The notes under the pieces were generated by a model. It did no database searches and had not been told where the DNA came from. It saw only the letters and a program-made list of their open reading frames with translations. A stretch of 47,337 nucleotides of DNA from the NCBI GenBank assembly GCA_017556745.1, contig JAFYMF010000048.1, positions 1 to 47,337 of the forward strand. The letters run 5' to 3'. Origin of the DNA: Clostridia bacterium (lineage in GTDB: Bacteria; Bacillota; Clostridia; Oscillospirales; CAG-272). The translations under genes and the position numbers were made by a program. Below are positions 1-7,640 of this stretch, piece after piece (within the stretch, counting starts at the first letter, position 1; every line of letters begins with the position of its first letter).

Positions 1-1
1 A

Positions 2-361
2 TATTTAGGAATTAATAGTTACAACCTAAAACCGTATGAAGGAATAAATACCATATCTCATGTTGCGGAACAATTAAATAATGGTACATTTGACTTGAGA
101 AATTTCAGATTTATAATGGAACACGCACAATTAATGTTGGACAGAGTCAGATATTTAGATCAAAATGGATTTATAAAAGACGGTGAAAAATTAATTACTA
201 TGATTAAAAACACGGCGGATCTGAGCGAAAAACAATTTTTGTTGGCAATAAAATATTCGTTGACTCGTAAAGAATCTATAATACAACAAATTCAAAACAT
301 GCTTCATGTACTTGTGGAAAAAGAAAGAACATCTTTTACGGTTTTAGCAGAAAAAATATAA
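2..361 (+). CDS. C-terminal end of an unrecognised gene (5' end outside window)
   Basis: The reading frame is open from base 2 to the TAA at 359-361, giving about 119 residues with no start codon required inside the window; the TTG at 95 is therefore probably internal. The segment is helix-rich and charged, with no Cys pairs and no transmembrane stretch. I do not recognise the family. The spacing of the helices (a 'KPYEGINTISHVAEQL' start, then long amphipathic helices ending in a Glu-rich helix) loosely recalls the C-terminal part of BtrH/DUF4872-type acyl-transfer proteins. That would fit the carrier protein downstream, but it is only a guess. It lies upstream of the peptide cassette in the same orientation and same AT-rich composition. 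Confidence 0.5.
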   Translation, partial: YLGINSYNLKPYEGINTISHVAEQLNNGTFDLRNFRFIMEHAQLMLDRVRYLDQNGFIKDGEKLITMIKNTADLSEKQFLLAIKYSLTRKESIIQQIQNMLHVLVEKERTSFTVLAEKI

Positions 362-534
362 TTCGTTGCATAGATAAAAATTAGTATGTCAAAATCAGGA
401 GATGTGTATATGGTTAGAACAGAAAATAAATACACGAATAATGTATAATATACTCTACAAAACGTTATTTATAAACATGTTATTTTTGATTTCGACTCAA
501 GTATTTTTGTTTAGGAAAAGAGTGGCACCATATA

Positions 535-1212
535 ATGGCCTCATATTTCATAGAAGTATTATTAAACACACCAACAGGTAGCACTTTAGAGGACCCATCA
601 GTACTTTGTGATGATGTAACAGATTTAATAAATTCCCAGCCGGAAAATAATGTTATTTACTACTGTTCATGGTTAAATGAAGCTGTAGTAAATTACGGCG
701 GACTAGCCCAAAATCCTAACGTATATAAACAAGAGTATCTTAGGCGTTTGAGAATTTGTATTCAAAATAGTTATAAAAACATTTCAAACAACACACCAGA
801 AATTGAAAAGATGCTGATACCCGGAATTAAGGAGTATTTTTACAGTTTGTAAGGTGACGGTGTAAAACTTTATTGTGTAAGCAATAGGAAAACTACAGAA
901 TTAAGATATGTTATATCTCTCTTGGCGCTTTCAGACTTCTTTGGAGAAAATATATTTGGTGTTGAATATAAGCACGATTTTATAAATACGAAAGAATTGG
1001 TTATTGATAAAATAATACGAGAAAATTCAATGGAGCCTGATAAGTTTATAATGTTCAGTAACAATACTGATGACATCAATATATGTAAAAAACACGGTGG
1101 ACTATCTGTTTCTATAATAAGTGATAAAGAAAAACAAAATACAAAAAGAGAATGTTTTGAGTTAAGTGGAGTTAATATGTTTATAAACGACTATAAAGCG
1201 ATAACTACATAA
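535..1212 (+). pseudogene. HAD-superfamily phosphatase, interrupted by an in-frame TAA and with dead catalytic motifs
   Basis: The reading frames 535-852 and 853-1212 are in the same frame, separated only by a TAA at 850-852, and together give about 225 codons, the normal length of a phosphoglycolate-phosphatase-like HAD protein. The junction reads 'PGIKEYFYSL' stop 'GDGVKLYCVSNR', where the family has a continuous cap-to-core linker with the motif II Ser/Thr. Lys of motif III is plausible in 'TKELVI'. Motif I, normally DxDGT, is replaced by a TPTGST-like stretch, and motif IV, normally GDxxxD, reads SNNTDD. Both sets of metal-binding or nucleophilic aspartates are therefore lost. A codon change from AAA or AAG to TAA would explain the stop. 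I read it as a decayed gene; the N-terminal half alone would be non-functional. ATG 535 has no convincing ribosome site, so the original start is uncertain. Confidence 0.72.
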
Positions 1213-1345
1213 TCAAATAATTATTGATAATAATAGCGTGTTTTAGCATGTCGGTCATATGAAAATTTAATACGGTTTATGTCCCAATAAAAGTTAAATG
1301 ATTTATAGCTTGAGTAGAGTTCATATATTTAATTACGTATATGGT

Positions 1346-1385
1346 GGTATTTTAAATAGCAAAAGCTTGCATTAGGTATTTTAAA
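1346..1385. promoter_or_regulatory. Direct repeat GGTATTTTAAA x2 upstream of the peptide cassette
   Basis: Two identical 11-bp copies of GGTATTTTAAA lie at 1346-1356 and 1375-1385, 29 bp apart start to start (roughly three helical turns), 45 bp before the first ligase gene. The 1213-1430 gap contains no other gene. The repeat could be an operator for the cassette. No regulator gene is visible in the window, so this is inference. Confidence 0.3.
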
Positions 1386-1430
1386 ATCAGTGTGGATTTA
1401 TCATACAACAAATCGAGGAGATAAAATGTT

Positions 1431-2771
1431 ATGGGCAGAGTTGCACTAATCGGTGAAAATTCGGTTGAATATATTGATATTCTTATAACTATTTGGAATA
1501 ATGGGGATTGTGCTGTGCTGATTGATTGTAATATTCCTCCTGTAACTGCTGTGGAAATGATGCTTGAAGCACAGGTCTCTAAGTGTTATATTCAGCAAAA
1601 GTATTATGATAAGATAAGTGATAGCATTAGCAAATCTATATCATTAATCTCTTATGAAAAGGAAAACTGTTCCGATCGGTTATTGCCTGTGGATATATAT
1701 AATAAATTTCAAGAAAATTATAGCAAAGATGAGGCAATCGTAATATACAGTTCCGGTACCACTGGTAAATCAAAAGGAATTGTTCTTTCCCACTTTGCAA
1801 TTAATACTAATGCTGATTCGATTATCGACTATATGCAGCTAACCAAGGATGATTGTATATATATAGTAAAGAACATTGCTCATTCTTCCTCCATTACCGG
1901 AGAATTACTTGTAGCGTTAAAAACAAAAACACCTATAGTCATTGCCCCGGTTGTGGTTCCACCGAGAGTGATAATACGTAATATAGAAACATACCAAGTT
2001 ACACAAATATGTATTAATCCAACTATACTGAAAATGCTTCTTGAAGAATGTCGACGAAAATCATGTTTATTGTATCCTCTTAGAAATATATACGTTCATG
2101 GTGCAAAAACACATGATAAACTTGGAGAAAATGCAAGAAATTTTTTCACAAATTCTAATATCTATTTTGAATATGGCTTGACAGAAGCTGGTCCGCGGGT
2201 GACATCACAAAAAGTAAATAATTCATCAAATTTATCAGTGGGTAAACCAATTTTGGGGGTTGATGTGATTATCGTAGATGATCTTGGTAATGTGGTTGGA
2301 GCTAATACAAAAGGGATCATTCACGTAAAAACTCCAAGTGTTTACAGTAACTACGTTTGCGGTGATAAAAAACTACCATCACTCTACAGCGATTGGCTAA
2401 ACACAGGAGACATTGGTTATCTTGATGATTTAGGAGAACTTTATATCATTGGGCGAAAAGACACTATGATTAATCTCTGTGCCCATAAGATATATCCTAT
2501 TGAAGTTGAAAAACAAATATTAGCACACAGCAAAATAAACGAATGTGTTGTTACAATGGTAACCTTTCAGGGCGAAGATGTTTTGTGTTGTTTGTATATC
2601 TCAAATGAAGATATACAAAAAGATATAAAGAGTGTACTCAGCAATGTTTTGATGAAATATGAGATACCTAAAATTTTTGTTAGAACAGATATAATTCCCA
2701 AAACTCGAAATGGAAAGGTTTCATTGATTGATGTAAACGAAGTTATATTACGGGAGTTGAAAGGAGTATGA
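1431..2771 (+). CDS. AMP-forming acyl ligase (ANL superfamily adenylation enzyme)
   Basis: This 446-aa protein activates a carboxylic acid as an acyl-adenylate, and probably loads it onto the carrier protein encoded next. The ATP-binding loop SSGTTGKSKG starts at residue 107. It is followed by the YGLTEAG motif, the LNTGDIGYLDDLGELYIIGRKD hinge region (GRKD near residue 341) in shortened form, and the catalytic C-terminal Lys in RNGKV (Lys429). It is about 50-100 residues shorter at the N-terminus than typical acyl-CoA synthetases. ATG 1431 is preceded by GAGGAG at 1415-1420 and the frame is closed by a stop at 1422, which fixes the start. The carrier gene begins 4 bp after the stop, so the two are translationally linked. 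Substrate cannot be read from the sequence; alternatives are an amino acid, a fatty acid or an aryl acid. Confidence 0.88.
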   Translation: MGRVALIGENSVEYIDILITIWNNGDCAVLIDCNIPPVTAVEMMLEAQVSKCYIQQKYYDKISDSISKSISLISYEKENCSDRLLPVDIYNKFQENYSKDEAIVIYSSGTTGKSKGIVLSHFAINTNADSIIDYMQLTKDDCIYIVKNIAHSSSITGELLVALKTKTPIVIAPVVVPPRVIIRNIETYQVTQICINPTILKMLLEECRRKSCLLYPLRNIYVHGAKTHDKLGENARNFFTNSNIYFEYGLTEAGPRVTSQKVNNSSNLSVGKPILGVDVIIVDDLGNVVGANTKGIIHVKTPSVYSNYVCGDKKLPSLYSDWLNTGDIGYLDDLGELYIIGRKDTMINLCAHKIYPIEVEKQILAHSKINECVVTMVTFQGEDVLCCLYISNEDIQKDIKSVLSNVLMKYEIPKIFVRTDIIPKTRNGKVSLIDVNEVILRELKGV

Positions 2772-2775
2772 AAGA

Positions 2776-3039
2776 ATGAATCTAGAAGAAATAAAAGAAA
2801 AAACGGTTACCTTGTGTGCACAAATTTTTGAGAGTTCCGGAGTTGATACTGATCTACTTGAGTATGTGGATTTTGTGGATGACCTTGGAATGGATTCTAT
2901 TACGTTTATTACCCTTATTGTAGAAATTGAGGCTGCCTTTGATATAACGGTCCCGGATGATTTGCTTCTCATAGAAAACTTCAAAAATATGGACGATGTT
3001 ATTGGAGTTGTCTTTGATCAATTGTCAGAATCAGTATAA
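2776..3039 (+). CDS. Acyl/peptidyl carrier protein
   Basis: This is an 87-aa four-helix carrier protein. The phosphopantetheine site is the Ser in GMDSITF (Ser41), preceded by the usual acidic 'DFVDDL' segment and followed by 'LIVEIEAAF' helix II and an acidic helix III region. It would carry an acyl or aminoacyl thioester made by one or both neighbouring ligases. Peptide-maturation cassettes of clostridia are known, from memory, to include an 'acyl carrier-related protein', and this gene sits in the matching context. Unlike a degenerate carrier-related protein, the attachment Ser is intact here. The start ATG 2776 follows the ligase stop by 4 bp. Confidence 0.9.
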   Translation: MNLEEIKEKTVTLCAQIFESSGVDTDLLEYVDFVDDLGMDSITFITLIVEIEAAFDITVPDDLLLIENFKNMDDVIGVVFDQLSESV

Positions 3040-3058
3040 GAAAAGGAGTGTTCACCTA

Positions 3059-4285
3059 ATGACGAAACTTGAAAAGTTACTCAAATACGTGTCGGAACAT
3101 AACGATTTTTACAAAAACAGAATCAAAGAATATGGCATCAAAGATCCACTCGATATTACGCAGTGGCCAGTGCTCACAAGAAAAGAACTACAGGAAAATC
3201 GATATAATATGTTCTCGGATGGGTATAAATCTAAATACTATAACCAACGACTTCGTAGACAATCATCATCCGGATCATCTGGTATGCCCGTTAACGTGTA
3301 TTGGGACTATAAAGATTGGTACGTCTCCAATTTATCTGTCTGGCGTCTACGGCACAAATGGTATGGTATTTCACCTAATGACAAGTGTGTAATGTTTACT
3401 CTGAATGTCTTTAATATCCAAAATGACGGCGACACTGTATATTATTTGACAAATCCTTCAAGTGTTCTTTTTGTTAATGTGTCCTTAATATATGATGATC
3501 AAGGTTATATTAAACTTTTAGATATAATTAATGAGTACAGACCTAAATGGATGTATATCCAACCTTTTGTATTAAACAAACTAATTCGCGCATATAAGTG
3601 CTCAAAAAAAACGCCTCCTTCATCTTTAAAATACATTGAATCTGTGGGGGAACTTCTTAGCTTAGAATTGAAGAAAAAAGCAACAGATTTTTTTGAAGTG
3701 AGTCTTGCGAATATGTATGGTTCAGAAGAAATGAACAGTATAGCGATTGAGTCGCCTAACGGGAAAATGACAATACTTGATAGTAATGTTTTTGTTGAAA
3801 TAAAAACTAAAACTGAAATAACTCAATTTGGGAATGGTGAAGCTATTGTAACAAATTTGAATAATTTGTGTCAACCGCTTATCAGATACAATCAGGGAGA
3901 TTCTATAATTATATCAAACGATTTAATTGATGACAAAACCAGAGTAATCGAATTAATTAAAGGACGAACACTGGACAGCTTTATTATAAATGACGATGAA
4001 GAAATAAATTCTATTATGCTCTTAGAAATGATGGCGGAAATCAACAATTATTTTCCGCAAGTTATTAAAGAATACAACTTCATGTTTGATACAAAAAAAG
4101 TTTCCCTTAAGTGTTATTTAACCATTGAGCCCTCTAAAAAAGAATGGTTCGTTGCCGTCAAGTCTGCCATAATAAAGAGCTTTCAGCAGAAAATATTTCC
4201 CTTAAACAGTTGTTCGATTGAAGTTATGTCTTCAAAAGAAAGAGCTTGTCTTTGTAAAAAAAATCCTGTTCTTACCATTGAATAG
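3059..4285 (+). CDS. PaaK/CapK-like adenylate-forming ligase
   Basis: The 408-aa protein resembles phenylacetate-CoA ligase and coenzyme F390 synthetase-type adenylating enzymes. Visible marks are the phosphate-binding loop SSSGSSGMPV (from Ser69), the YGSEEM motif in the middle, and PLIRYNQGD, which precedes the C-terminal lid domain. It is the second adenylating enzyme of the cassette. It could activate a different acid, the peptide C-terminus, or a side chain, and may use the carrier protein as acceptor. A longer frame opens at 2996, but ATG 3059 has AAAGGAG at 3040-3047 and avoids overlapping the carrier gene, so I chose it. The gap to the carrier gene is 19 bp and to the radical SAM gene 18 bp, which supports one operon. 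Confidence 0.82.
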   Translation: MTKLEKLLKYVSEHNDFYKNRIKEYGIKDPLDITQWPVLTRKELQENRYNMFSDGYKSKYYNQRLRRQSSSGSSGMPVNVYWDYKDWYVSNLSVWRLRHKWYGISPNDKCVMFTLNVFNIQNDGDTVYYLTNPSSVLFVNVSLIYDDQGYIKLLDIINEYRPKWMYIQPFVLNKLIRAYKCSKKTPPSSLKYIESVGELLSLELKKKATDFFEVSLANMYGSEEMNSIAIESPNGKMTILDSNVFVEIKTKTEITQFGNGEAIVTNLNNLCQPLIRYNQGDSIIISNDLIDDKTRVIELIKGRTLDSFIINDDEEINSIMLLEMMAEINNYFPQVIKEYNFMFDTKKVSLKCYLTIEPSKKEWFVAVKSAIIKSFQQKIFPLNSCSIEVMSSKERACLCKKNPVLTIE

Positions 4286-4303
4286 GGTTACGAGGGTCGT
4301 ATA

Positions 4304-5659
4304 ATGATTAATAATATTACTTTAAAAACGTTTGTACACGGCGAAAATTGTTATTTATATTGTCCTTTCCCGAATAAACTAATACGAATATCGAAAGAAC
4401 ATTATTCAGAAATTAAGTTTCTTGAACGTTATGGGCTTGATTGTTATTTAAAACTCGAAAAAGAAAGTCAAGCTTACAAAGATATTGTGGTTTTGATTCA
4501 AAAAAAAGTAATTGTTGAATCTCCGATAAAAAGAATTGAACATCCACTTACAAACTATGTCGAACCGTTACTTGATAGAGGATTGAATTTTCTAATACTT
4601 CAAGTTACTAAAGATTGCAATTTTAGTTGTAGGTATTGTTTATTTGCGTCCAAATCTAGTGATAACTTGAAATTAAATCATCAAAGTAATTATATGAGCT
4701 TTGATACTGCACGTCGAAGTGTTGATTTTTTATATAATCACTCTCAAGATGCTAAAGAACTAATGATTTCTTTTTATGGCGGAGAACCATTATTAAATTT
4801 TGATCTTATACGTCAAACAGTAGAATATGCGAAAAAAATTTTTGTTTCAAAAAAATTTAAATTCGGTATGACAACCAATGCTTCGCTACTAAATGAAACG
4901 ATGATAAATTTCTTTATAGAACATAATTTTTATCTTACAATAAGTTTGGATGGAGATCCACAAACACAAAATTGTCATAGAAAGTTCTATGCAAATGGCT
5001 ATGACACATTTGATATTGTGTGGAACAATGTTCAAACAATTAGAAAGATCAACAATGATTACTTTATTTCCCATGTTGTTTTTCATCCCGTTATCTTTGT
5101 GGACGAGGATAATGATAAAGTAATGGGTTTTTTTCAATCTAATGGAATAAGTAATGATATGGTTTCTATCCAGTATGCAAATACACAAGGAATTGATTAT
5201 ACATTTAATGGAGTATTTCGAGAAAACATAGAAAAAAAGAGTATCCCAATTAGTGATTTTAAAAAAATGGAAGAAACACTAAAAAGTAACCTTCCCATTC
5301 TGGTCAATTGGCACCATAGCGGGCCATGTGTTCCAGGTGCTTTAAGATTATATGTTGATATTGCAGGCAATTTCTTTCCTTGTGAAAAAACCTGTAGCCT
5401 AGTTTCTATTGGCAATTTGGATCAAGGTTTCTGTATTCAAAATGTAAAAGATATGTTAAATATAGGTAAATTAACTAGTGATAATTGCAAGCATTGTTGG
5501 GCTGTTAGATTCTGCAGTTTATGTGTTAGTCAATGTGTTGATTTAGGAACAAATAAGATCGACAAAGGTGTGAAAACTTGGAATTGTTCAAAACAAAAAG
5601 ACAATGTCATAAAATTCTTTAAAGAATACATTGATAAAACTATGGATTATTCTCTTTAG
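4304..5659 (+). CDS. Radical SAM/SPASM peptide maturase
   Basis: This 451-aa enzyme has the radical SAM cluster motif CNFSCRYC (Cys105, Cys109, Cys112) preceded by about 100 residues. That leader has the size and position expected of a peptide-recognition domain in RiPP maturases. A GGEP-type motif (SFYGGEPLLNF) binds the SAM methionine. The C-terminal SPASM region carries many cysteines: Cys342, a CEKTC pair, CKHCWAVRFCSLCVSQC and a last Cys in WNCSK, enough for two auxiliary iron-sulfur clusters. Such enzymes form thioether or C-C crosslinks in Cys-containing precursor peptides, including the clostridial CcpM and CLI_3235 classes, which this most resembles by layout. The likely substrate is the 57-aa peptide encoded at 6692. 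The start is supported by GAGGG at 4291-4295. Confidence 0.9.
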   Translation: MINNITLKTFVHGENCYLYCPFPNKLIRISKEHYSEIKFLERYGLDCYLKLEKESQAYKDIVVLIQKKVIVESPIKRIEHPLTNYVEPLLDRGLNFLILQVTKDCNFSCRYCLFASKSSDNLKLNHQSNYMSFDTARRSVDFLYNHSQDAKELMISFYGGEPLLNFDLIRQTVEYAKKIFVSKKFKFGMTTNASLLNETMINFFIEHNFYLTISLDGDPQTQNCHRKFYANGYDTFDIVWNNVQTIRKINNDYFISHVVFHPVIFVDEDNDKVMGFFQSNGISNDMVSIQYANTQGIDYTFNGVFRENIEKKSIPISDFKKMEETLKSNLPILVNWHHSGPCVPGALRLYVDIAGNFFPCEKTCSLVSIGNLDQGFCIQNVKDMLNIGKLTSDNCKHCWAVRFCSLCVSQCVDLGTNKIDKGVKTWNCSKQKDNVIKFFKEYIDKTMDYSL

Positions 5660-5715
5660 TCTAACACGCAGAATAAACAATGTCCCTTTATTACTAAATT
5701 TTGTTGGTGAAAAAT

Positions 5716-6636
5716 ATGAAAAAAATTAATATATTAATAATTTCTGATTCCTATTTTGCAAGAACTATCATTTTTAATTTGGATTATGTTATTAATATAC
5801 AAATTAATAAGGTTTATTTGCTTGAAGAGAATCACTTGATTGATGAAGAATATTATGGGATTCCTTTTCAACTGATTAGTAAAAAAAATCTTGCGCAATG
5901 TATCAACTATTGCGATATAGTGTTTGTATATGGTCACGAGAAAATGTATCCTTTGTTAGACACTGATCTTTTGCAACAAAAAAGAATAATTAGATTCCCA
6001 ATTTTATCATGTGAATTCTTGAGTGAAAAAAAACTAGATATAAAAAACATTAAACTTGAAGTTCCTGTAATTCTTAACATCGTAGTTGGGGATTACACTT
6101 CTCAATATTGTGCAGAAATACTTCTAAACAAAGTGGTAGGCAAATATTTAAATAACTTTAAGCAGATTTACTCTAATCAAACTTATTCAATTATTAATAC
6201 TTTGAAAGATAATAATTTATTGAGTTCTCAGTTTAATTTATATACAATACAAAATTTTTATGATTTGTTTGTTTGTACATTATGTCTAAAAAGTTTACTC
6301 GATCTCCAGAAAAATAGACAATTTATTAGGTTGTTTGAGCAACTTTCCCCAAACTATGTTATTTTAACAACATCTTTTGACAAGGTAGTCTCAGATGAAG
6401 CTTTGGATAATCTAAAAAGCTTATTTTGGTATAGATACAATACAAAATTGAATTTGATTATTCTTTCAAATTTTTTCGAATCTCCAAATAAAAAATTTGC
6501 AATATATTATGCCAAAGCAAATTTACTACCGAATATTCAAAATGATTGTAACTTTTATAATAAAAATATAGAAACAATATTAGAGAACGACCTTATAACT
6601 AATCTTGCATACCCCGATGATATACACATAATTTAG
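5716..6636 (+). CDS. Peptide-maturation accessory protein (TIGR04066-like by context)
   Basis: A 306-aa soluble protein with a Rossmann-like N-terminus (KINILIISDSYFARTIIFNL, then predicted alternating strands and helices) and a second alpha/beta half around 'PNYVILTTSFDK'. Its size, its place directly after a SPASM maturase and the presence of a carrier protein match what I recall as 'peptide maturation system protein, TIGR04066 family'. This assignment is from memory and context, not a profile hit. No catalytic motif is evident. The frame extends to a TTG at 5701, but ATG 5716, with GGTGA five bases upstream, is preferred. AT content is very high, Asn and Lys are abundant, and it matches the rest of the cassette. 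Confidence 0.55.
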   Translation: MKKINILIISDSYFARTIIFNLDYVINIQINKVYLLEENHLIDEEYYGIPFQLISKKNLAQCINYCDIVFVYGHEKMYPLLDTDLLQQKRIIRFPILSCEFLSEKKLDIKNIKLEVPVILNIVVGDYTSQYCAEILLNKVVGKYLNNFKQIYSNQTYSIINTLKDNNLLSSQFNLYTIQNFYDLFVCTLCLKSLLDLQKNRQFIRLFEQLSPNYVILTTSFDKVVSDEALDNLKSLFWYRYNTKLNLIILSNFFESPNKKFAIYYAKANLLPNIQNDCNFYNKNIETILENDLITNLAYPDDIHII

Positions 6637-6691
6637 ACTATCTACCGCATCAGAAATCCGTTTTTGTTTATTAAATGAAAGGAGAACTACT

Positions 6692-6865
6692 ATGACATTT
6701 ATAAAATTTGGTTCTGAAGACTATATTCCGCATGTGTCAGGATTAGATTCTTGTCAGTGCAGTTGTGTAGTTGATCGCGTTGAAATAATTAATGGAAGTG
6801 GATTAGATGCATGTGAGCAAGCCGATATTGACTCGTCTGTCCTTCCTTCTATAATATCTGCCTAG
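6692..6865 (+). CDS. Putative Cys-containing RiPP precursor peptide, 57 aa
   Basis: The frame starts at ATG 6692 behind a strong GAAAGGAG (6677-6684) and ends with TAG at 6863-6865. The peptide opens with a leader-like MTFIKFGSEDYIPHV, then has CQCSC (Cys21, 23, 25) and one more Cys41. The motif SGLDxC occurs twice, SGLDSC at 16-21 and SGLDAC at 36-41, exactly 20 residues apart, and suggests an internal duplication. The tail is free of Cys and ends LPSIISA. It is acidic overall and lacks a secretion signal, so export would be through the ABC transporter encoded at 7641. Its place between a radical SAM maturase block and an exporter, plus short length and Cys pattern, makes it the probable substrate of the maturase. 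No close homologue is known to me; the family could be new or a divergent Clo7bot/CLI_3235-type peptide. Confidence 0.72.
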   Translation: MTFIKFGSEDYIPHVSGLDSCQCSCVVDRVEIINGSGLDACEQADIDSSVLPSIISA

Positions 6866-6910
6866 TGATTAGGGATTATCCTTATTTTACAATTTAATGT
6901 TTAGATAAAA

Positions 6911-6931
6911 AGTATAATTTTATATTATACT
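6911..6931 (+). terminator. AT-rich hairpin after the precursor gene (possible partial terminator)
   Basis: AGTATAAT (6911-6918) and ATTATACT (6924-6931) form an 8-bp stem with a TTTAT loop, followed by ATTTTA. It is weak for a terminator. Its place between the precursor and the DUF6273/ABC genes is where a partial terminator often keeps precursor mRNA in excess. The rest of the 6866-7008 gap has no gene. Confidence 0.4.
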
Positions 6932-7008
6932 ATTTTAGGCTATATATTATTTCTTACCCGGGTTTCTTGATGTGGTATTTAGTAAAAATTACTTTATAGG
7001 AGAAATAT

Positions 7009-7638
7009 ATGAACGAGAAATATTTGAATCGTATTTCAAATTTACAATCATTAATGTTTGCTGATACAGAATGGTACGTTCTCTGTAGAAAAAAAGGAAG
7101 ATTATTTATTATGTCCAAAAACATAATAGGAATCAAACCATATGATAATGTTTTCGAGACTGAGTTGTGGGAAACCTGTCAACTAAGAAAATATCTGAAC
7201 ACTGAATATCTGAAACAATTTTCTTTTAAAGACAGAAAGAGAATAATAAAAACATTTAATATCAATGAAAATAATCCACTGCATAAGACATTCGGTGGAA
7301 ACAGTACACATGATTATATTTTTATTCTCGGACTGGACGAAGTGAACAAATATTTAACGCCTCTCCATTTTTTTGCTGATAATTCTCAGGATTCGTATGA
7401 ACACTCTACTATGTGTTTATTCAGTGACATTAATGATGCCAAAAGAGTGTCATTCTATCAAAATATTTCCACAAGTTGGTGGTTGCGATGTCCTGGAGAA
7501 AATTCTAACTCCGCTGTTGCTATTCTTAACGATGGGAGGATAGCGTTGTCAGGTCTTGATTTGATGGCTGTTTTAGATGTGGGCGGAGTAGGATTTAGAC
7601 CAGTACTATGGATTAAAGATGACAAAAGGCAAGATTGA
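7009..7638 (+). CDS. DUF6273-like protein
   Basis: A 209-aa soluble protein. The C-terminal half has the hallmark STSWWLRCPGE, then a glycine-rich 'NDGRIALSGLD' strand region and a closing GVGFRPVLWI. That pattern is typical of DUF6273, which is predicted to adopt the C-type-lectin/formylglycine-generating-enzyme-like fold and is often found in Clostridia. Here the usual Ser in WWLRS is Cys. Nothing shows a catalytic role. In this locus it might bind, modify or give protection against the peptide; that is inference. The start ATG has AGGAG at 6998-7002. The stop TGA (7636-7638) lies 2 bp before the transporter ATG, so the two are probably co-translated. Confidence 0.7.
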   Translation: MNEKYLNRISNLQSLMFADTEWYVLCRKKGRLFIMSKNIIGIKPYDNVFETELWETCQLRKYLNTEYLKQFSFKDRKRIIKTFNINENNPLHKTFGGNSTHDYIFILGLDEVNKYLTPLHFFADNSQDSYEHSTMCLFSDINDAKRVSFYQNISTSWWLRCPGENSNSAVAILNDGRIALSGLDLMAVLDVGGVGFRPVLWIKDDKRQD

Positions 7639-7640
7639 TT

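Noticed and set aside
386..448. 20-codon frame starting MSKSGDVYMV
   Set aside because: Too short, weak start signal, no later continuation; not enough to call.
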